Shown here in pieces: positions 11,798 through 25,115 of a stretch of 64,000 nt of DNA. A model generated the notes under the pieces. That model was not told the DNA's origin and ran no database searches. It worked only from the letters and a program-made list of their open reading frames with translations. A program made the translations under genes and the position numbers. Each line of letters begins with the position of its first letter. Position 1 is the stretch's first letter. The stretch comes from Kwoniella bestiolae CBS 10118 (lineage: Eukaryota > Basidiomycota > Tremellomycetes > Tremellales > Cryptococcaceae), in contig NC_089241.1 of assembly GCF_000512585.2 (NCBI RefSeq), positions 8,140,001 to 8,204,000 on the forward strand, given 5' to 3'.

Positions 11798-14700
11798 ATG
11801 TCTCTCACACCTCCCCCAGAAGATCCTCAGGAAGACCAAGATCAACCACGTAGAGGAGGAAGAGCGAGGAAACAGGTAGAAAAGTTTGAAGCTACCTCTG
11901 CACCTTGTAGGCTATATCAGCTCAACTCTTTCTACCTCTCGCGTCATCAAGAAGCTGATCAACCTTCACATAGCTATTAAGAAAGGCAAAAGAAAGCAAG
12001 TCGAGGAAGATGACGAAGATGAAAACATGGAAGACTCTGTCAGTATTACTCTCCTTCCTCCTTCTGCTCGTATGTCTGTCAGTGTATTCTGACTATTGTT
12101 GCACTCTTATAGGACTCCGATCTCACCGAAGAAGATGACGAGGGCGTAGCTGAACCTACACCAACGAAAGGAAAGAAAAGGAAATCTGTTGCTGGTGGAA
12201 GTGCAAAGAAGAATAAGGCCGTTAATGGAAGTGCTAAGAAGAGAGGAAGGAAATTTATTACCAAAGCTGGTGGCGCTGCCCATGGAGAAGATGGTGTCAA
12301 GAACGATTCACCTTTATTTAGTGGGTTTGCCTCTGCTCGTTCATCATCGGCGCTACATGTCTGATCATACTTTGCCTTAACGACTCGCAGGTGCCCTCTT
12401 ATCCCCCGATATCGCCCTTCAGCCCCTCATCGACGAATGGGTAGAAACCTACCAACAAGCTGCAGGCGATGAGGTATCAGAACAAGTCTCGATACATGAA
12501 CTCATCACCCTGTTCATCAGATGTTGTGGGATCAACCTCGATCTCGAACAAGCTGAAGCTACCGATGAAGATGGTATCACGGATGCGGTTGAGAGAATTC
12601 AGGATGAGAGTGTTCGAGTAAGTGTACAATCCTTACACTATCATTCGTAAATGGAGTTGCTGATCGTTGGTCTTCCCCAAACAGGTCGCAGTAGCAGCAT
12701 ACCCCTTGATATCCCGAGGAAAACAATTCAATGCCTTCCGTAAAAATCTCGATTATTTCCTCAACAGCTTGGTCGAATCTCTCTCACTCACGCCGATCTT
12801 GTTCGACGATAACACTGAAAAAGCAGAACATATCAACTCACTGTTGTCTCTGATACTCAACTGGTTAAATTGCATGTCAACTTCCCCCCTACGACCTATC
12901 CGACATACTTCCACGTACATGCTTTTGAAGATAAATTCATCCCTATGCGATGTCGCTTTTACTGTTGGTAAAGACTTGAGCTTGAAACAGAGACAGAAAG
13001 AAGCAGAAATTAAGAAAGGTGGTGCCTCCAACGCTGCACAAAAGAGAGTAAAGGAACTGGAGGAAAAAGTGAAAGAGGCGCAGAAGAGGAAGAAGAGGTT
13101 GCATGACATGTTCCAGGAGATCTTCGATGTGTGAGTTTTCTTTTGCTGATGCGTCGGTCACATCACATACGGGAAGATGCTGATGGTTTTTTAACAAATA
13201 GGATGTTCGTCCACCGAGTAAGAGATGCAGATCCCAACATTAGGTGTGATTGTTTGAGGGAACTTGGTGTATGGACCAAGAAGTATCCCGATTACTATGT
13301 GTCAACCTCTTACCTGACCTATTTCACCAAAGGTTGTAATGATCCTGTAAGTGGTTCAGCTTCTCTCTTCTGTTCCAGTTGAATACAATCAAGCTGATTG
13401 CCTTTGCCACAGTTTGCCCACGCTCGACTCGAAACTGTTAAAGCTCTATCCAACCTCTATTCTAAAGAATCATTTATGAACAGCGCTCGTACCGTCACCT
13501 TACGACTTGTACCAAGACTTATAGAGATGGCTCTGCGAGATGTGGATCTTACCGTTAGAGTCACGGCCATTCATGTGATCACCTTGATCGACAAAACCGG
13601 GATCCTAGCAGATGAAGATGAATCTCACAGAGATAAAGTTGCCAGATTAGTATACGACCAAGATCCCAAGGTCCGAAAAGCAGTGGGAGGGTTCATCGTC
13701 AATATGTGGGAGGAGAGGAAAGAGGAATCGAAGACCGAATGGTCGGGTGCAAGAGTGGCCAAGAAGAAGAGAGCCAACAAGATCTCAGAAGATGAAATGG
13801 CTATCAACTTAGATTGGAAATCGCTTGCTACCTTGCTCATCGATACTTCCAATTCACTTGATGGACCTATCGAACCTTCCGCTTCTTCATCGAGTCAACA
13901 ACCCATCTTACCTATATCAATCACTACTCCTCTCACTCGGGCAAATGCAGCTGTAGAATCGATCTGCTCGGAATACGAACTATGGAAAGATTGGCAAAGT
14001 CTTGTTGACTACCTTCTTCTGGACCATTCTACGGCAAAGCAAGATATGTGGTTACTAACGGAGGATGAGGAGACTTTCATGCTCCAGGTTTTGATAGCGT
14101 TGATTCAGAGGGAAGATCAGGTAAGCTATCGAACTCAACGGCGCTCGAAACTAGCTAACATGACTGGTCCGACAGGACGAAGAGGAGGAAGATCGATCGA
14201 AGAAGCTTATGCAGATCCTTCCTCGATTATTTGCTAAACATCAAACGGATGTTGGTAGGATAGGGGGTATCTTGTCTATGCTTGGTCACATCAATCTGGG
14301 ATTATACCTCGATCTCAGACAGACCAAAGTGAGTTATTTCGTTCAAAGTCTCGTGCCATCAACTCATCCATTGCCTCTTCTAGGCCTACGAGACGCTCTG
14401 GGACGATGTTACCAAGCAATTCCTTCATCATACCGACACATCAGTCCTCGAATCAGCAATCAAAGCAGTCAACCATCTGACCGCTAACGCATCAATGTCG
14501 ACTTCCAATACGACCAAACTAAACGAGCTGCAAGAATCTCTCTTTGCGTCGCTTAGAGATGAGATCGGTTCTGACGATGTTGCTCTGCTCTCGCTGGAAG
14601 AGGAAGGTATAGCTAAATTGGAAGCTATCCTGTTGAGAGTCTTGTTATTGGAGAAGAGTAGAGATTTGACGGAAGTGATGGAAGATGAGGAAGGTCAGAG

Positions 14701-16557
14701 TAGTGGCTGGGACATCATATGTACTTTCGCTGAAAGAGGTAGATTGGGGTACAAGGAGGAAGCTAAAGTGAGTCAGCTTCGGACCTCTGATCGGGATGAT
14801 GCGCTTAGCTGATGTTGATCAACAACCTTAGATGGTGGACTACGCTGTGCAAATTGTGCTCTATCATATGACCTGGGTGTTCCGACGATTCACCGAAGAG
14901 GATGCCAAAGACGATGATAAAGTCACTGCTCTCAGTGTGAAGACAGATAAAGCTGTGGACACCTTTCAGGAATTGACGCTGGGCGATAATACCAACACGG
15001 TCGATACGGTTAGACGTCAGGTGAGCTATTATTGTCTGATTATATTCGTGAATCGAGCTCATCCCTACGAAATCAATCGTAGGCATTCATCGCATACCTC
15101 ACTCTTCACCTTCTGTTCACTTATCAAGGCACAAAGGATACCACGGCTACACCAGCTGCCAGGTCTTGTCCACTGACCATCGAGGATGAAATCCAACATC
15201 GATTGGGAGGAGCTTTCTTAGCTGCTGTAGAGAAGTGTGCATCTGATAGGGAGTCTCATGCTGAAACAGACAACCATGGTGAAGGTAAGCCAGCTGAGGA
15301 ATAACTGTATAACTTTAGTCACAGTCATAGGCTGATGAACAGTCGTATTAGTCCCCGAAGATTTATCGTTCTTACACCTCACTTCGACCTTGGTAGCTGC
15401 CATCAGAAAAGGGGTGTTGGAAGTCGAACATGCCAAAGAACCTTTAGCGCATGTCGGTAGACTCGGTCTCACCTATGATGCGATAGTGAAGAAATTGGTA
15501 GATGCGTTAAGAGACGAGGGTATTTACAATAAGGAGAGTGAGACGGTTCAGCACGTAGCTGGAAGTGCTTTACAGCAGGTGAGTTTCGATTCTCTCTATG
15601 ATTAGTCATTGTGAAGCTCATACCGCTCAGAAGCCGAAAGCTGATATATGATCATGTCTATAGTCATTCAACCTCTTCCTTGATTCTGAATCTCAAGAGC
15701 CAACAGCCCCTCTGGCTCTAGCCAAGATAATCTCTACTGCCTTCACCATCCACGGTAATCACTTTGCTGTCCTCCAGCAACTCCACCCCTCTGACGTATG
15801 CGACTTCCACCTCGAAGCGCTAGACTACATCTCAAGGCGAATATCCAATTACGTCAAGCAGGAAATCGCTACCAAGAATCGAGAACAGAAATCTAGACTT
15901 CAAATCAACCGATATAAAGCCATAAGCTTTTTCAGGATCCTCATCTTACTCCTTGGACCAGTCACTCCGCCTGATGCGTTGAAGATCAAAACTCATCTGG
16001 ACGATGCGATCTCCAGCGTTGGGGTTGAAGTCACTGTTCATAAAGGGTGGGAACCGTATCGGGCCTATGAGAAGAGGTTGATAAGTATTGCAAGTAAGGA
16101 TCCGAAGGTCAAGGTGGCCGCGAAGAAGGTGCAACAGCAGGAGGATACCGATAGGGAAGAGAATGAGGAGGTGGAGGCTACTCCTACTAGAGGTGGAAGA
16201 AATAGATCGAATACAATAAGTAATGGGAATGGGAACGGAGATAGGTCAAGTCCGTTATCACCACCTCCAGCTGCTGAAGAAGAGGAGGAGGAGGAGGAGG
16301 AGGAGGAAGAAGTCGTAGAAAATCCTACAACGCCAACTAAAAGCAAGAAACGACCGAGAGAATCATCACCCATTGACGACAACGAAGATTTGGATCTGAA
16401 TTTGGACATATCCTCTCCGCCCGCCGATCATTCGATCCAACTTGACGATGATGATTTGGAACTGACGTTGGAAGGTGGTCCGTCGCAGAATGAGAGGGAG
16501 AGATCGGCTAGTGCGGAACCTGGTGTGAAGCGAAGAAGGACTGTGGTGAGGTATTAG
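11798..16557 (+). CDS. SCC3: Cohesin subunit Scc3 (SA/STAG family)
   Basis: Scc3 is the HEAT-repeat subunit of cohesin. It binds the Scc1 kleisin and DNA, and is needed for sister-chromatid cohesion. The chosen ATG (11798) starts an acidic/basic disordered N-terminus (RRGGRARKQVEKF, then a lysine-rich stretch near 12170-12260). The STAG domain follows at about 12420-13130, including FIRCCGINLDL, ISRGKQFNAFRKNLDYFLN and LNWLNCMSTSPLRPIRHTST. The stromalin conservative domain is seen at 13200-13500 (MFVHRVRDADPNIRCDCLRE, LGVWTKKYPDYY). Armadillo-type helices continue to about 16090. The tail is a low-complexity, nuclear-type C-terminus with a poly-Glu run, Asp/Leu-rich repeats and a basic end (KRRRTVVRY). 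About a dozen short introns interrupt the gene. Exon borders are approximate, but the family assignment is secure. Confidence 0.93.
16275..16312 (+). repeat. GAG/GAA repeat coding poly-Glu
   Basis: A run of gaggag/gaagag codons in the SCC3 C-terminal tail encodes about twelve consecutive Glu residues. It lies in the disordered tail and is likely variable in length. Confidence 0.8.
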
Positions 16558-17500
16558 TGTGGCGGTCTGGGTGAAGAATGGACAGGACTAGTAGGCTTCT
16601 GGGTGATGGGCAGATGGGAAGATGCATGGACAGTACGGAGAACGAATGAATGAAAGACAGAAAGGAGAAAGCTTTGTGTACAGTATGTGCGAATCGACAT
16701 ATATCAATTTTCAGTATCTTTTCTCTATTCTTCTGATTTTCAATTAAAAAGAGTATTTGGGCGTTCAAATTGTGCATATGTATCTATCTGTTTGCTGTTC
16801 ATGTTCAGAGATGGGGTAATGAAATGAAGTGATATTGATTGTATATGCATGAAATATTCTATTATTCGAATATAACCTATTGCCTTCCTATCGTACTAGT
16901 GACTGATCCATTCGATCGATATGAAAGCTCAATCCAATCGGACGGAACGCATGACGCTTATCACCTTAACGTAAGGAGCACTAAATATACATAAGATTCT
17001 GAACCTTCTCGTCATCGGGAATTCATCTTCTCGCTCTTCGGCTTTGGAGAATCCACGTTGGGAAGTTACGTGATGTTCCATGTTCTAGCAGGTGACATCC
17101 TCCATAGCTTAATTGATTACTCGTATTAGCGGGAAACTTCGTTCATTTCGTCGATCGTCATCTCGTTGAGGGTTATCTTGAGATCTCGTAGAAATGTGAT
17201 AAGATCGTTGGATCGGTTTGTTTACAAGTTTCTAGGCAGATCAACATTAGTCAATTACTCTCAATTCAAGCAATATCATCTCTACAGTATACTTCAGATA
17301 TATCATCAAAGCGCACTTTGTTCTTTTTATTAATCGTGAACAACCTGAACAAGGTGCCCAGCTCATCATCTGTTGACCGAGATCACGACAATTTGGATTC
17401 CATACCATTACTATCACTCAATCCTACCTCTCCGTCTTCAGCTCGAGATCCCGAATTTCTGATAGTTCGCCAGGCTCGACGAGGGAGATCAGGCCATACG
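16558..17500. other. Intergenic region upstream of the MFS transporter
   Basis: Holds the SCC3 3' UTR and the promoter of the next gene. An open stretch from about 17350 in frame with the transporter may code for its N-terminal tail (SVDRDHDNLDSIPLLSLNP and on). It has no in-frame ATG of its own, so an upstream exon behind the acceptor near 17350 is possible. Otherwise nothing is seen. Confidence 0.5.
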
Positions 17501-19920
17501 ATGAAGTGGTCAGATAATCTGAGACATTGGGATAGGTGCAAGGTGTATAGATATGTGATTCTCCTTGCGTTGAGTCTGAGCGGTGATGGATGGTGAGTTG
17601 GGCTATACTTTATCTGCTGGTCACACATAAACCGGCACACGATGGTGAGATCGGGACCATGGGTGAGGTTTCTGTACAGTCGTTGTACTTACCTGCATTT
17701 ATAATTAGGTCATACGAGGCTTCAGTAATCGCTTCGATCATCCAAATGCCATCTTGGATAACTCATCTGGGGTATGATCCAGCAGTTGGTATACCAGAGT
17801 GAGTCTCGCCTCGCCTCGATTCGATGAAATCAAAACATGCTTGAGGACGATGTATTGATTGTATGTGGTGATCTTCCACAGCAACAAAAATCAATGGATC
17901 GGCCCCGTCTATTCCCTAGGCCAACTAGTCGGCGGTCTCATCGCGTCCTTCTTCCTTGATGATCTAGGTAGAAAACCAACTATGGTGATCGGTGCGATCC
18001 TCATGGAACTGTCCACAGCGTTATTGGTATGGAGTGGGAGTTTTGGGATCGTCATTGCTGCGAGGGTTATTGAGGGGGTTAGTATTGGTTTTTTGCTGTT
18101 GGGATATCAGGTGGGTTTCAAAGGTTTCAAGACTGTTAGACCACTTCTAGGTCAGCTCTAAACAAGAAGGGAAAGCTGATTGCGATGTTTGGTGGGCAGA
18201 TCTACGCCGTCGAAATTGCTGCGAAAGAGGATAGGGGCTTCGTTTCTTCTTTTTCACTCATGACTGGTAACTTCTTTGGATTGCTGGCTGTGAGTGCCCA
18301 TTTACGTGGTTTGTCAACGTAGCAGTAGCGAATCTGACTGTTCGATTCATCTTGATAGGCAGGATTGGTCTGTACGTTCAACCCCGGCAATTCAGAAGAA
18401 GACTATACTGAAAGACTGCTTCTTCGATAGATGGCGTATCATACTCTAGCAGTAATACAGGCTGGCGAGCAGCCCTGGGAATCACTTTCATACCTGCTAC
18501 CTTACTTCTGGTGGTCCTGCCTTGGGTACCTGAGTCTCGTAAGTTCTGATAAGACAGGGCATCCCGATTCATTTGCTAACCGGAGTGTATAGCTCGATAC
18601 CTATTTGAGAAAGGGAAAGATCGAGAGTGCAGAAAGGTACTGAGTAAGCTGCATGGTGGCCATGTGTATGAAGGGGAGGTGGTATTGTCCGAAGCTGCTG
18701 AAGTGGAATACGAAGCTATGAGAGCGGGTGATTATCCTCTTTCTCTGCCAATAGACATATGGTATTCCATAAACCATCATACGCGACTCTCTCGGATGGT
18801 GCAGAGAGTCCACATCCGCTGACCTCATTACCTCACCTTCCTTAGCAATCTCATGGGACCAGACCCACGGGCAAGACAAGTGGTCAGCATTCTACAAAAC
18901 CAAAGCCGCACGATACCGATCCTTTGTAGCTATCTCCTCACAATGCTGGTGGGCGTGGAACGGCGGTTCCGTCTTCACATATTACTACACCCAGGTATTC
19001 AGCGCAGCAGGTATCACAGATCCGCACCTCCAATTCGGAATTTCGGGGATCCAAAATGCTACCTGGTGTGTTGGGGGGATTGTCGGTGGATACTTGTTAG
19101 ATATCTGGGGTAGACGAACGAATTATCTCATAGGGATCGGGCAGGCGGCGGTCATGCTGGTTATTCAGGGGGCGATCACTATTGGAATTTTTGATAAAGG
19201 GATTGTAAATAAGTCTGCGGGGGCGGGGTTCGTCAGTGTTTATTTGATCCAATGGTTTTTATGGGTGACTTTCTTCTCGCCTGGTGAGCGCTTTGTTTAC
19301 CTAGAACCATTCCTGTGATGAAAGATCAGGGACAACAGAGCTAACGTCGGCTTGTTGCTCGCTCTTAGTGGTCAACATGCTCCCTGCCGAGATATACTCT
19401 GCAGGCCTAAGAGCACGAGGCTACGCCATTGCAAATGTCTTTTCCATGGGAATGGGCTTCGCCACCCAGTACTCTGCATTGCCAATGTACAGGCATATGC
19501 ACGGATGGACTTGGATCTTCTTTGCTGGAGTTATGACTTTCGCTTGGCTGGTTATATACTTTACATATCCAGAGACCAAAGGGGTGAGTTTTTCTCCCTT
19601 CCTTGTTGCCTTCGCTTGACCTGTACAATGGCTGACGTGTAGGGGATGTGTGCCTTAGATGACACTGGAAGAAGTAGAAGTCGTCTTCGGTACAGGTGCT
19701 GGACAAAGGGTCAAAGCGGCTTTGGGTAAATCTTCACCTGTTGATCCCATGATGCCGTAAGTCCTCCCTTTGAAATTGTCGGCAGATTCCAGAACTCACT
19801 GAAAGTGCTATTTACGGTGGCAGAGTGCATTTCCGACCTAACGAAGTTATTGAAGACGAAAATGATAAAGCAGGTTTGAAGGAAAGTCCAAGAGAAAGGA
19901 CAAGGGAAATTCTTGTATAA
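17501..19920 (+). CDS. MFS sugar-porter family transporter
   Basis: A 12-TM proton-coupled sugar transporter of the plasma membrane, closest by its motifs to the lactose/hexose permease (Lac12/Hxt) branch. Sugar-porter motifs appear in order: FFLDDLGRKPTMVIGA (loop 2-3), IYAVEIAAKEDRGF, VPESPRYLFEKG before the central loop, LLDIWGRRTNYLIG (loop 8-9), MLPAEIYSAGLRARGYAIAN and YFTYPETKG followed by MTLEEVEVVFGTG at the end of TM12. About ten introns are present. Coordinates use the first in-frame ATG (17501). A plausible coding stretch upstream without an ATG suggests the true start is in an earlier exon. The C-terminal tail is acidic to basic and ends IREILV-like just before the taa at 19918-19920. 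The transported sugar is not predictable. Confidence 0.85.
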
Positions 19921-20071
19921 TAATAGCAATTAGCGGATCGCGTGTACGATGTGGTGAAATGTGAGGAATGTCGATCATAAACATGACGACCTATACACTC
20001 AGATGGTCAATGACTGAGTGCCACACACATTTACATCAACAAGCCATTTGTGAAAGGATTCACGACACTAC

Positions 20072-20079
20072 TATAAGAG
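20072..20079 (+). promoter_or_regulatory. TATA-like element upstream of B1
   Basis: TATAAGAG lies about 185 bases before the B1 start codon. It is a position-based suggestion only. Confidence 0.3.
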
Positions 20080-20261
20080 TCACGGTAGCGCAGTTTCACT
20101 ATCCTTTATGCCTGTATCTCAAAAGACATTGGAGGGCCTAGCCCGCGACGAACCTCCCGACCTTCGTTTTACACTATTTTTGACCTGCGCTGATAGGGTT
20201 GATATTGCTGTCTCAGATGAGTATCATTGACAGAGGTCGTTCACGAATCTGAATCCACAAT

Positions 20262-20969
20262 ATGGACCCACAACATCCGATTCCAGACGTTGCTCAAGCT
20301 CTAGAACTTGTCTGTGGACTGGAAGACAGTCCTTCTTTGGAGGGTGACGATCCAACTGTACACTCCCAAATATCGACTTCCGAAGCGGGCAGTAAAGAGG
20401 GTGATGCGAAGGGGGAAACAACTACATCAGATACTTGCAATATCGGGGATAGACCCCTATCGGAAATCCTCGCAGACTGTTCGAAATTCCCTTTTGAAAA
20501 TGAGGCTGTAAGAGCGAACTACCATGCCTTTCAACAGCACATGTTCCGTCAATATGGCGATAAGAGCCTTTCAGAGGTGGTCACGGAACTCAATGATAAG
20601 ATTGGTTCTGCCTACAAGAGCTCCCCTGAACCATCGATGGAGTGCGAGAACCACCCCACTCGGAGCCAATGGTTAAGGAGCAGGACCAGACTGGTCTCCG
20701 ATTTGAGAGATATTTGGAAGATTGGGTCCCTCAACGACAAATTGTGGCTCACAATGAGCAGGGACCTTCATTATATAGATGGAAAAGCTCTTCTTTGCCC
20801 ATCCGAGGAGTCGAGCGCACCTGATCCACCTTATGTCCCGAAAACAAGGGAAGACCTTTTCAAAGATACCTTGCTTACCAAGGGGGTGGAAATCGCGGTG
20901 GCTGATGTAGAGACTATGAGAGAGGAAAGTAAGGCAAAATTGAAAGCCCTGCTATCCGAGCTCATCTAG
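20262..20969 (+). CDS. Orphan family B, copy B1 (single exon, 235 aa)
   Basis: Not a family I recognise; assigned to family B by comparison within this window. The ATG is at 20262-20264 and no intron is needed. The first ~70 residues are acidic and Ser/Thr-rich. The middle carries the family motif: AYKSSPE, then HPTRSQWLRSRTRLVSDL. It lines up with ESWRASP...RPSVKDWQERIREDI of B5 and ESWVRSP...WPTIGQWHGKREEDI of B4. A predicted helical C-terminus (EDLFKDTLLTKGVEIAVADV) resembles the C-terminal block of B2. There is no signal peptide and no membrane segment. Neighbours are B2 downstream and the sugar transporter upstream, all on the same strand. Function unknown. Confidence 0.7.
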   Translation: MDPQHPIPDVAQALELVCGLEDSPSLEGDDPTVHSQISTSEAGSKEGDAKGETTTSDTCNIGDRPLSEILADCSKFPFENEAVRANYHAFQQHMFRQYGDKSLSEVVTELNDKIGSAYKSSPEPSMECENHPTRSQWLRSRTRLVSDLRDIWKIGSLNDKLWLTMSRDLHYIDGKALLCPSEESSAPDPPYVPKTREDLFKDTLLTKGVEIAVADVETMREESKAKLKALLSELI

Positions 20970-21785
20970 GAGTGGATGGGCTGTCGTCTTCAATCAACTG
21001 TACGACATCGGAGGAAAGCACTTGCCCAGCTGTTGGGCACGCTTAGACAGCAGTGATAAGGATTGGTATGCAGGTACTATACGATTGGATATGCAATTGT
21101 TAGGCCCACTACCACTCCTTCCTCCTCCCGCCCCTGCAGGGCCTTAGGGGGTGGACTGACCTTCTAAGCGGCATTTTAGGAAGATTTCAAAAGATGATCT
21201 GGCAGCGCCTTGAACTTCATCTCCTTTGTTAGCGTTCTGCTGCTGCACTGCATGGTGTCACACAGAGACGATATGAGGTGCAAGTGCACAGGCCCAAAGC
21301 GTATACGAAGCATCATAGTTCTCGCAGTACAATGCGCGCCGGTCTAGACTATGCGACGTACGCCCAAAATCGAGACTTCCTTTTGAGACTTGTGAGTACG
21401 ATCAATATCGCTTAGGTAGATATATGAACCTTTGATGTAGGTTCGGTGAAACGTACAAATTTGCGATTCTACATCCATTGAGACCATGACGAACCTCTAT
21501 CCCCCATGGAGAAACTCGACCAAGAGAAAAGTCGGGAAGCGAAACTCTTGAGCAAAAAAATGGTCAAGTCAGACACGTCATAACAGTAACCATCGATCAA
21601 AGGAACGGTTTATAGTGATGTATTGACTCGAAGACATTGTCAGTATTTGCCAAGTACATTAGGTATGTATAAGCCATCCCGGATTCAGAGTACGACGACC
21701 CTCTTCACAGCCAACTACATATTATCGTAGCGATACGGAAATTTTTAAATATAACCGCTTGGCAGTTTTAGTCTTGACGCGCACG

Positions 21786-22676
21786 ATGTCCGACGAATCC
21801 TCTCATGCCTACGTACAGGAGTGCAAGAGGGCCCCGAGTCCGATCGCAAAACCCAGTCCCAGTTTTGTGGGAAAATGGCTACGCCGGGTAACAGGTCAAT
21901 CTACCAATTCTTCCCCTGCCACTGAACCTTCGGATGCCGATTTGGGAGAGGGGTGGACCGAGGTAATCTCCGCAACAAGAAAGAATGACTCTTTCTCGAC
22001 CGACATTGACTCCGCTTTCAGCGGCACATCGCCAGAAGAACATTATTGGGAGAACCTTGAAACTCCTGAAGTCATTGCACTAGGAGATGAGCAGCTCGCC
22101 GATGAGCCTAGCGATGAAGGACTCGCTCATTTATCTGAAGCAGCGAAAGCCGCAATACACATGCTCAAAAGCAAGGCGGAAGATACAAAAACAGATAACA
22201 CAAGTGCAATTGTGTACCTAGTGGCAGCCGACCTCCTTGGAAGTAAGGGTGCTGAAGACATTCTACGTCCACAGGAATTCAAAACCCACGTCAGAAGTCA
22301 GTATGCAAAATACTGCGATTCCCTGGAGGCCAACCACATTTATCCATCCAGTGACCAATACGAAAGATGTTTACACAAGGCATGGGCAGAGTTTGGTAGT
22401 CAGTTCGACTCGAAAGTCAACTATAACCATAATGAGACATGTCGTATACTTCAAGGTCGGCTCGAAAACATTGCCAATGAGATCACAATTGCCACTATCA
22501 AGAGATATTCTTCCAGAGGGGATCAACCCTATCTAGCACTCGGTCCTGGAGATTTGGTAAAGCACATCTTCCTCACTACTAATGTGTCAGAGACTGGATC
22601 AGAAGAGACATTGCAACAAAAGGGGAATTGGCTCGTTACTCAATTTTCCAACAAAAGCTTGTCACGACGCTCATGA
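21786..22676 (+). CDS. Orphan family B, copy B2 (single exon, 296 aa, divergent)
   Basis: No known domain. The ATG at 21786 is the first in the frame. The protein starts with a Ser/Pro-rich tail containing FVGKWLRRVTGQS, a basic-aromatic patch like the one near the C-terminus of B4 and B5. The central part (SQYAKYCDSLEANHIYPSSDQYERC) follows the spacing of the family's SP...P..W..R motif but has Tyr in place of Trp. The end (GDLVKHIFLTTNVSETGSEE) matches the B1 C-terminal block in pattern. It is the most divergent member, so its membership is an inference. A TATA-rich run (21744-21754) lies only about 35 bases before the ATG, so the mRNA leader would be very short. Confidence 0.6.
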   Translation: MSDESSHAYVQECKRAPSPIAKPSPSFVGKWLRRVTGQSTNSSPATEPSDADLGEGWTEVISATRKNDSFSTDIDSAFSGTSPEEHYWENLETPEVIALGDEQLADEPSDEGLAHLSEAAKAAIHMLKSKAEDTKTDNTSAIVYLVAADLLGSKGAEDILRPQEFKTHVRSQYAKYCDSLEANHIYPSSDQYERCLHKAWAEFGSQFDSKVNYNHNETCRILQGRLENIANEITIATIKRYSSRGDQPYLALGPGDLVKHIFLTTNVSETGSEETLQQKGNWLVTQFSNKSLSRRS

Positions 22677-25115
22677 ACATGAAAGCGAATTTCCAAGAAA
22701 ACACTGTCTGTCATATAGTATCATCTTTCGTAGGAGATCGAGATTTTTAGTGGGGAGTTATATGACTATGCATGGTGTCCCAACTACTCGTACAGTATGA
22801 TTGGTGATGCTCATGTCAGCATTTGTAGCAATAAGCACACCTACCCTTGCGGCATTGTTGTATGCTTTACAAGAGGCGATGCCCACGATGGGCTGCAACG
22901 ACAACCTCCGACTGAAAAGCTTAACTACCCCTGTGATAACACTGTGTCATGGCATAGGAAGGCCTGAAACGAGCTGATCAAAGGTAGTCAGCAGAGGAGA
23001 AGCTGTCGCGTCGTCGGTCGATGGGAAACCTTAGAAGCAATAATGGCCCATTCTACAGTAGCAGAAGACCTGTTGAAAAGTTTCATCCAGGTATGACGTG
23101 ACGTGCTGTGCTGCCTGTCCAATCTCGCGCATGCCTGAAGTCCCCACAAGCCATGACCAGACTCCACCTTTCACCGGGTTTCCCCCTTGTTATATGTAGA
23201 TGACCATAGAATGGCTGTCTGAGCACTCCAGATTTTGGCTCACACAACAGATCGGTCTCTAAAGGCTGGCATGTATATGGGATGCTGCAAAAGTTATCTA
23301 GTCTGTCCGTGTTGTGCAGAATTCCATTGAAAGCCGACCTTTTAGCTATACTTGGTCTCAGGCAGGCCTCTCTGGTGTTGCATCTCACAGCTTCAGTCAG
23401 ACAAGTGCTTTCTAAGATACATGCTGCCTGCAAAGCTTCAGGGCTCTAGCTACTTTGGGGATTGTGGCAAGTCTCTCAAGAGTCTTAGAATAATGCCTCT
23501 CTGCGGTACTGGATTCAAATCGAAAGAGCCGTCAAGTAGATCAACGAGTAAGGGCGAAGTCTTGTTCTTTCTACACAGGTGAATACTAGGGAAATATCCG
23601 ACACAGCTACTGTATCGTGGCCCCGATGGCAATTGCAACCGTTTCATCCCACTGCTGAGTATTACAGAGCAGTCATAGCCGACCAGTGGTCGAAATGAAG
23701 CGTTCAACGTGATGACTTGATCGCCCCGTGAGAGTGATCAGACGAGATCGTTGTAAATTGATAGGGTGGCTGAGCGACCGAACGGCTGCGGGCTGCCCAG
23801 CAATGCTGCATGACCGCACTGATGTTGACATTCGCTATGCGGGATGCTCTCTTGTAGCGCTATGTAAGAACGTGTTCTGATTTACCCACCTCGAAGGGTT
23901 TCACCAGGTTTACGAGCAGAAGTTTCGTCGATCGGCTCCATGTGAGAACATACAAGATCGATCGAAGGTTGGACTGGCATTTGACGAGAAGTACATATCT
24001 TTCGAGATGATGCATAAGATTCTTGCTAAACTAGACATAGTCGGATTGTTGTGCACTTCTTCCTATCACGTCCTCGCCCACAGGAGATCCATTTACTTCC
24101 TCGTTTAGACAGTATGTAATGGAATGGTATCAGATTGTACTTGATGCATCAAATTTGCGCATTGTCTTTAGTGTCAGTACCTGCATGTCGGACAAAAAGG
24201 ATGCTTCAACAGCAAGCCCACACAGTGTGTGGCGCACATCAATGAGAACTTTCAACCACATCCCGAGGAAGGGCGCTCTCGAAACTGAGAACTGGCGCCC
24301 CAAAGGCACTTGCACAACGTGGCGAGGGCAACATATAAGGGGAAAGCTGGGACTAAGTACAGTATGAAATAGACAATGACGTACTATATGACAATGCATC
24401 AACGTCGTTCAGGCTCTCCTTTTTCCAGTTTCGAGCGGTCTGGACTTTCGTAGACAGTCATGACGTGCACTGTCCTTTATTTCAATCCACGGAAGTCCTC
24501 GGAGATGCGGGTCACGTATCATGACAGAGAGTGACACCAGAAGCGGAGTGACGTCGTCATCTCCCATAACAGACCTTTCATCCTCTCCTCGACGACTGAC
24601 TATATGGTGTTATCCACAGATAGGGGCTGAGACATCACGGCCCTCCATTCCACCCATCGCAGGCAGAGATACTAGTGTATAGCCAAAGTCATCAGCCGCA
24701 TATTGGCGAATCGTCTGACATGTACTACGTATGTACCATACTTGTTGACGCGCATCAATCCGGGAGTTGTGACCGACAGGATACATACTTCTCAGCAAAG
24801 TGGAGGCTCTTTATTTCCAATTCTGGCCTGCCACTTTGAGACTTCGCCGATGAGAAACAAGAAGAAGCATGAAAGACTAACCCAACAAGATGAGAGATTT
24901 CGAGCCGAATGACGCAATGGGCCTTCAACAGGGGACAAAGGACATCGAACCACCCAAGGTTGTGAGCTACCTGAGAGCAGGGCAGGTCCAACCGTATAAA
25001 TACTGGGTGAGAACGTTCCATTACCCTTCAAATACCTGTTTTCTTCATACATAAAGGGCATTCCCATATACTCCACTAGTCACATTGACCTTCACTCATA
25101 GAGCATTCAACAAGA
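22677..25115. other. 2.4 kb with no supported gene inside the orphan cluster
   Basis: Open frames on either strand here are short and overlapping, and resemble none of the families in the window. A fragment at about 23960-24108 reads like a degenerate F-box helix pair but has no continuation. The stretch may contain decayed copies or noncoding transcripts. Nothing can be supported directly. Confidence 0.45.
24995..25002 (+). promoter_or_regulatory. TATA box TATAAATA upstream of the 25116 gene
   Basis: A perfect TATAAATA lies 114 bases before the ATG at 25116. Similar spacing (about 105-140 bases) is seen before B4, B5 and A4. Confidence 0.5.

Noticed and set aside
23960..24108. F-box-like helix (YISFEMMHKILAKLDIVGLL)
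   Set aside because: The pattern is suggestive, but there is no start codon in good context, no downstream domain and an early stop. It cannot be told from chance.
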